Positions 60,941-64,000 of a stretch of DNA of 64,000 nt are shown here, piece by piece. Source of the DNA: Streptomyces avicenniae (GTDB lineage: Bacteria > Actinomycetota > Actinomycetes > Streptomycetales > Streptomycetaceae). Position 1 is the first letter of the stretch. Every line of letters starts with the position of its first letter. Where the stretch lies: assembly GCF_000719135.1 (NCBI RefSeq), contig NZ_JOEK01000001.1:558001-622000 (forward strand), written 5' to 3'. A model generated the notes under the pieces. It saw only the letters and a program-made list of their open reading frames with translations. It searched no databases and had not been told where the DNA came from. The position numbers and the translations under genes were made by a program.

Positions 60941-61071
60941 CCCCTCGCCCCTCGCCCCTCAGACACCCCCGCGAATCCGCGAACCCTTCCTGACTTCCCC
61001 GGCCTCCCGCGCCCCGGCCCCGGTCCTGGCGGCGCGGCCGACGCCCGGCCGACACAGAGACGAGGCAAGCC

Positions 61072-61671
61072 GTGTACGAAGGCGTGGTCCAGGACCTCAT
61101 CGACGAGCTGGGCCGACTGCCGGGCGTCGGCCCGAAGAGCGCCCAGCGGATCGCCTTCCACATCCTCCAGTCGGAACCGGCCGACGTGAAGCGCCTCGCG
61201 CACGCGCTGACCGAGGTGAAGGCGAAGGTCAGGTTCTGCGCCGAGTGCGGCAACGTCGCGCAGGAGGAACGCTGCCGCGTCTGCCTCGACCCGCGCCGCG
61301 ACCTGACGGTGATCTGCGTGGTCGAGGAGCCCAAGGACGTGGTGGCGATCGAGCGCACCCGCGAGTTCCGCGGCAAGTACCACGTGCTGGGCGGCGCGAT
61401 CAGCCCGATCGACGGCGTCGGCCCCGGTGACCTGCGGATCAGGGAGCTCCTCGCGCGCCTCGCGGACGGAGCGGTCACCGAGCTGATCCTCGCGACCGAC
61501 CCCAACCTGGAGGGCGAGGCCACCGCCACCTACCTGGCGCGGATGGTCGGTTCCCTCGGACTGCGTGTCACCCGGCTGGCCAGCGGGCTGCCGGTCGGGG
61601 GAGACTTGGAGTATGCCGACGAGGTCACCTTGGGACGCGCGTTCGAGGGAAGGCGGCTGCTTGATGTGTAG
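61072..61671 (+). CDS. recR: Recombination mediator protein RecR
   Basis: A 199-residue protein. [26 protein letters not shown] is the helix-hairpin-helix, [16 protein letters not shown] the zinc finger, [19 protein letters not shown] the Toprim start and [20 protein letters not shown] its second half. RecR works with RecO and RecF to load RecA on gapped DNA. GTG 61072 gives the usual length. Confidence 0.96.
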   Translation: MYEGVVQDLIDELGRLPGVGPKSAQRIAFHILQSEPADVKRLAHALTEVKAKVRFCAECGNVAQEERCRVCLDPRRDLTVICVVEEPKDVVAIERTREFRGKYHVLGGAISPIDGVGPGDLRIRELLARLADGAVTELILATDPNLEGEATATYLARMVGSLGLRVTRLASGLPVGGDLEYADEVTLGRAFEGRRLLDV

Positions 61672-61713
61672 GACAGCCGGAGCAGACGCAGGGACCGCAG
61701 GGGAGGCGACCGC

Positions 61714-62394
61714 GTGATGTCGAGTACGCCGGAGCAGCAGACGCAGGACCCGGCCACCGGGCCGGACAGTTTCGCCGTTCAGATCGCCGACCAGGTGGAG
61801 AGCTTCATCGTGGCGGTCGGGGAGGTCGCGAAGGGCGACGACCCCGACAGCGCGGTGCCGTACCTCCTCCTCCAGGTCTCCCAGCTCCTCCTGGCCGGTG
61901 GACGGCTGGGGGCGCACGAGGACATCGTCCCGGACGAGCGGTACGAGCCGGACACCGGTCCCGAGCCCGACATGGACGAGCTGCGGGAGCGGCTGGCCAC
62001 GCTGCTCGAACCCGTGGACGTCTACTCGGAGGTCTTCGACCCGTACGTGCCGCGCAGCACGCCGGTCGCCTCCCGCATCTCGGACGACCTGGCCGACATC
62101 ATCTCCGACCTGCGGCACGGCCTCGCCCACTACCGGGCGGGGCGCGTGAGCGAGGGCCTGTGGTGGTGGCAGTTCTCGTACCTGTCGAACTGGGGTCCGA
62201 CGGCCAGCGGCGCGCTGCGCGCGCTCCAGTCGCTGGTGGCGCACGTCCGGCTGGACACGCCGCTGGCCGAACTGGACGGCCTCGACATCGACAGCGACGC
62301 CGAGGACGGCGACCTGGAGCGGCAGGCGGGGCGCGTCATGGAGGCGGAGATCGCCACGCCGCTCGGGTTGAAGGCAGCCGGCCGCGAGCGCTGA
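61714..62394 (+). CDS. DUF5063-like protein
   Basis: A 226-residue acidic, mostly helical protein. FAVQIADQVESFIVAVGEVAKGD, LLLQVSQLLLAGGRLGAHEDIVPD and LADIISDLRHGLAHYRAGR then EGLWWWQFSYLSNWGPTASGALRALQSL are the marks of DUF5063, which follows recR in streptomycetes. GTG 61714 or the next ATG is the start. Function unknown; conserved synteny suggests a link with the recR operon. Confidence 0.75.
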   Translation: MMSSTPEQQTQDPATGPDSFAVQIADQVESFIVAVGEVAKGDDPDSAVPYLLLQVSQLLLAGGRLGAHEDIVPDERYEPDTGPEPDMDELRERLATLLEPVDVYSEVFDPYVPRSTPVASRISDDLADIISDLRHGLAHYRAGRVSEGLWWWQFSYLSNWGPTASGALRALQSLVAHVRLDTPLAELDGLDIDSDAEDGDLERQAGRVMEAEIATPLGLKAAGRER

Positions 62395-62436
62395 TCAGGC
62401 GCCGCCAGGCCCGCGACCGGCCGCCGCCTCACGCCG

Positions 62437-63378
62437 TCACGGGGTGAGGACGAGCCGCCCGCGCAGGCCCCCGGCGGCGAGCCGTTCGTGGGCGCGCGCC
62501 GCGTCCGCCAGCGGCAGGGTGTCGGCGACCCGGGGCGTCAGCACGCCCCGGGCCGCGAGCCCGGCCAGCCCCGCGAGCGCCGTGCCGTCCGCCGTGACCC
62601 AGACGTTCCGCACCCGTATGCCGCGCAGCGGCAGGGGCTGACCGCCCAGCACGGCGGCGAACGCGCCCCGCGACCGTACGGCCGCCTGCGCGGGCACGCC
62701 GAGCACCGCCGCGTCCAGCGCGCCGTCCGTCCCGCCTGGCACGAGCGCGCGCACGGCCGCGCCGAGGTCGCCGCCCTCCACCGCCGCCCGGTCCACGAAC
62801 CACTCGGCGCCGGACGCGCGCGCCCGCTTCTCGTCCGCCGCGCCCGCCAGGGCCACGACGCGCAGCCCGCGCGCCGCCGCCAGTTCGACGGCGAACCCGC
62901 CGACCGCCCCCGCCGCGCCCGTGACGAGCAGGGTCTCGCCCGTCGCGAGGCCGAGCGCGTCGAGGGCCTGGAGCGCGGTCAGGGCGCCGAGCGGGAGGGC
63001 CGCAGCCGCGACGGGGGACAGGCCGTCGGGGCGGCGCGCGACGGCGGCGGAGTCCAGGACGACGAACTCGGCGTGCGTCCCGAGCGGCACGTCCAGCAGG
63101 TCGTGCAGCCCGAGCACCGGGTCTCCCGGCGCGAGGCCCGCGCCCGGCCCGGCCGCCTCCACGACACCGGCGACGTCCCAGCCGAGGCCGGTGACCGCGC
63201 GTGCGCCCATCAGACCGCCCTGGACGAGGGCCCCGGCCCGGGTGGCGAGGTCCACCGGGTGGACGGCCGCGGCCTCGACGCGGATCAGGACCTGCCCCGG
63301 CCCCGGCTCAGGCACCGGGACCTCCACGACCTCGACGGCCTCCGTGCCCCCGTACCCCTTCGACACGACTGCGCGCAT
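62437..63378 (-). CDS. Zinc-less quinone oxidoreductase-like dehydrogenase (MDR family)
   Basis: A 313-residue medium-chain reductase. PGPGQVLIRVEAAAVHPVDLATRAG starts the GroES-like domain, GLGWDVAGVVEAAGPG follows, and LLVTGAAGAVGGFAVELAAARG is the NADPH Rossmann motif. The zinc ligands of alcohol dehydrogenases are missing, which fits the quinone reductase branch. It is divergent from an HxlR regulator with 135 bases between, so redox control by that protein is likely. Confidence 0.88.
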   Translation of the reverse strand: MRAVVSKGYGGTEAVEVVEVPVPEPGPGQVLIRVEAAAVHPVDLATRAGALVQGGLMGARAVTGLGWDVAGVVEAAGPGAGLAPGDPVLGLHDLLDVPLGTHAEFVVLDSAAVARRPDGLSPVAAAALPLGALTALQALDALGLATGETLLVTGAAGAVGGFAVELAAARGLRVVALAGAADEKRARASGAEWFVDRAAVEGGDLGAAVRALVPGGTDGALDAAVLGVPAQAAVRSRGAFAAVLGGQPLPLRGIRVRNVWVTADGTALAGLAGLAARGVLTPRVADTLPLADAARAHERLAAGGLRGRLVLTP

Positions 63379-63513
63379 GACGATCAGCTCCTCACCCCTG
63401 GTGGCGCGCGGCCCGCCGATGCCGGGCCGCGCTCTCGGCACCCAACGTAGGGAGTGCTACTCTCCGCCGGGAAGTAGGCACCTGAAGGTGCCCAAGCAAC
63501 CCGAAGGAGAGCC

Positions 63514-63921
63514 ATGGCCACGCGCACGGCGGCCGAGCGGCGCGCCGAGACGGCCGCCGCCTACGACGCGTTCCTCGCCGCCTGCCCGACCCGTCAGCTG
63601 CTGGACCGCATCGCCGACAAGTGGGTCGGCCTGCTGCTCGTCGCCCTGGCCGACGGCCCCTGCCGCTACAGCGAGCTGGCCAGGCGGCTGGCGAGCGTCA
63701 GCCAGAAGATGCTGACGCAGACGCTGCGCCGACTGGAGCGTGACGGCCTCGTCGTCCGTACGGTCACCCCGGCCGTCCCGGTGCGCGTCGAGTACGCCCT
63801 GACGCCGCTGGGGCAGGGGCTGCGGCCGATCATGCAGGCCATCAAGGGCTGGGCCGAGGCGAACATGGACGAGGTCGTCGCCGCCCGTGCGGCCTACGAC
63901 CGGCGCGCGGCGGCCTCCTGA
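63514..63921 (+). CDS. HxlR-family regulator
   Basis: A 135-residue winged-helix regulator. CPTRQLLDRIADKWVGLLLVALADGPCRYSELARRLASVSQKMLTQTLRRLERDGLVVR is the HxlR domain; a cysteine near residue 28 and another in GPCRYSE could sense oxidants or quinones, as in related regulators. ATG 63514 has AAGGAG upstream. It is divergent from the quinone oxidoreductase gene. Confidence 0.9.
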   Translation: MATRTAAERRAETAAAYDAFLAACPTRQLLDRIADKWVGLLLVALADGPCRYSELARRLASVSQKMLTQTLRRLERDGLVVRTVTPAVPVRVEYALTPLGQGLRPIMQAIKGWAEANMDEVVAARAAYDRRAAAS

Positions 63922-64000
63922 GCGGCGTCCGGCTCCTGGGGGCTGAGCAGGAGCAGCGCGATGTCGTCGTCGCGGTTCTCGGTGTGACGTGTGCGCAGGA
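63894..64000 (-). CDS. PP2C/SpoIIE-type phosphatase, C-terminal end (runs off the right edge)
   Basis: From the right edge the minus strand reads LRTRHTENRDDDIALLLLSP and ends at TAG 63896-63894. R-D-D-D-I-A-L-L-L is the last motif of PP2C-like SpoIIE/RsbU phosphatases, with two metal-binding aspartates. Only 34 codons are visible. The end overlaps the HxlR gene by 28 bases on the other strand. Confidence 0.7.
   Translation of the reverse strand, partial: LRTRHTENRDDDIALLLLSPQEPDAAQEAAARRS

Noticed and set aside
59203..62244. 1000-codon minus-strand open frame across dnaX, ybaB and recR
   Set aside because: A GC-driven antisense shadow of well-recognised genes.
1..64000. CRISPR arrays or complete insertion sequences
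   Set aside because: No regularly spaced repeats and no transposase motifs were found by eye.

Overview
The window is high-GC DNA from a Streptomyces-type actinomycete. The evidence is the strong G/C third-position bias, many GTG starts and 4-nt stop/start overlaps, a Bkd branched-chain keto-acid dehydrogenase with an Lrp regulator, the tRNA-Ser / SRP RNA / dnaX / ybaB / recR core block, an ECF41 sigma gene with a TTA (bldA) codon, and a parS-like 16-mer. The core genes and the parS-like site suggest a chromosomal-core location, perhaps on the oriC side; this is inference.

Layout. 1-8.1 kb: tail of a cupin gene; a HelD/UvrD-type helicase broken by one in-frame TGA; two overlapping genes of unknown role; an IMP-cyclohydrolase-like protein; a toxin-antitoxin-like pair with an inverted-repeat operator. 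8.1-20.2 kb: an aminotransferase, the phenylacetyl-CoA epoxidase operon paaABCDE (minus strand, two near-identical palindromes inside paaE and paaC), a DUF5819-like/HTTM/SpoU-methylase overlapping trio, a HAD hydrolase, paaN and a bacterial nitric oxide synthase oxygenase. 20.2-29.3 kb: a dihydrofolate-reductase-like protein, bkdR divergent from bkdABC, then mobA-moeA-K+ channel-phosphotransferase translationally coupled, and a zinc-ribbon protein. 29.3-48.3 kb: a large NACHT NTPase divergent from a small membrane protein, a NarL-type two-component pair, an ATP-grasp pair, an ABC-class ATPase, a decayed gene, an OmpR-type two-component pair, two tandem serine hydrolases, an NDH-2-like oxidoreductase with an ECF41 sigma factor, and a DHA2 exporter divergent from an XRE/MmyB-like regulator.

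48.4-58.2 kb is a genomic island lodged in the 3' end of tRNA-Ser(GGA). The tRNA lies at 58171-58258 on the minus strand. An 87-bp near-copy of its 3' half and downstream flank lies at 48365-48451, and a second, more diverged copy at 49990-50043. The island holds integrase pieces in a permuted order (C-terminal part, att copy, exporter, TetR, N-terminal part) and a foreign-looking operon: a truncated P450, a phosphotransferase, an LmbB1-like extradiol dioxygenase, an LmbB2-like heme tyrosine hydroxylase, an F420-type reductase and a frameshifted gamma-glutamyltransferase homologue. The last four match the tyrosine-to-4-alkyl-L-proline route known from lincomycin, hormaomycin and pyrrolobenzodiazepine clusters. 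This is the most interesting content of the window: a stranded, decaying piece of that pathway on a mobile element.

58.3-64 kb returns to core genes: SRP RNA, dnaX, ybaB, recR, a DUF5063-like protein, then a quinone oxidoreductase divergent from an HxlR regulator, and the C-terminus of a PP2C/SpoIIE-type phosphatase running off the end.
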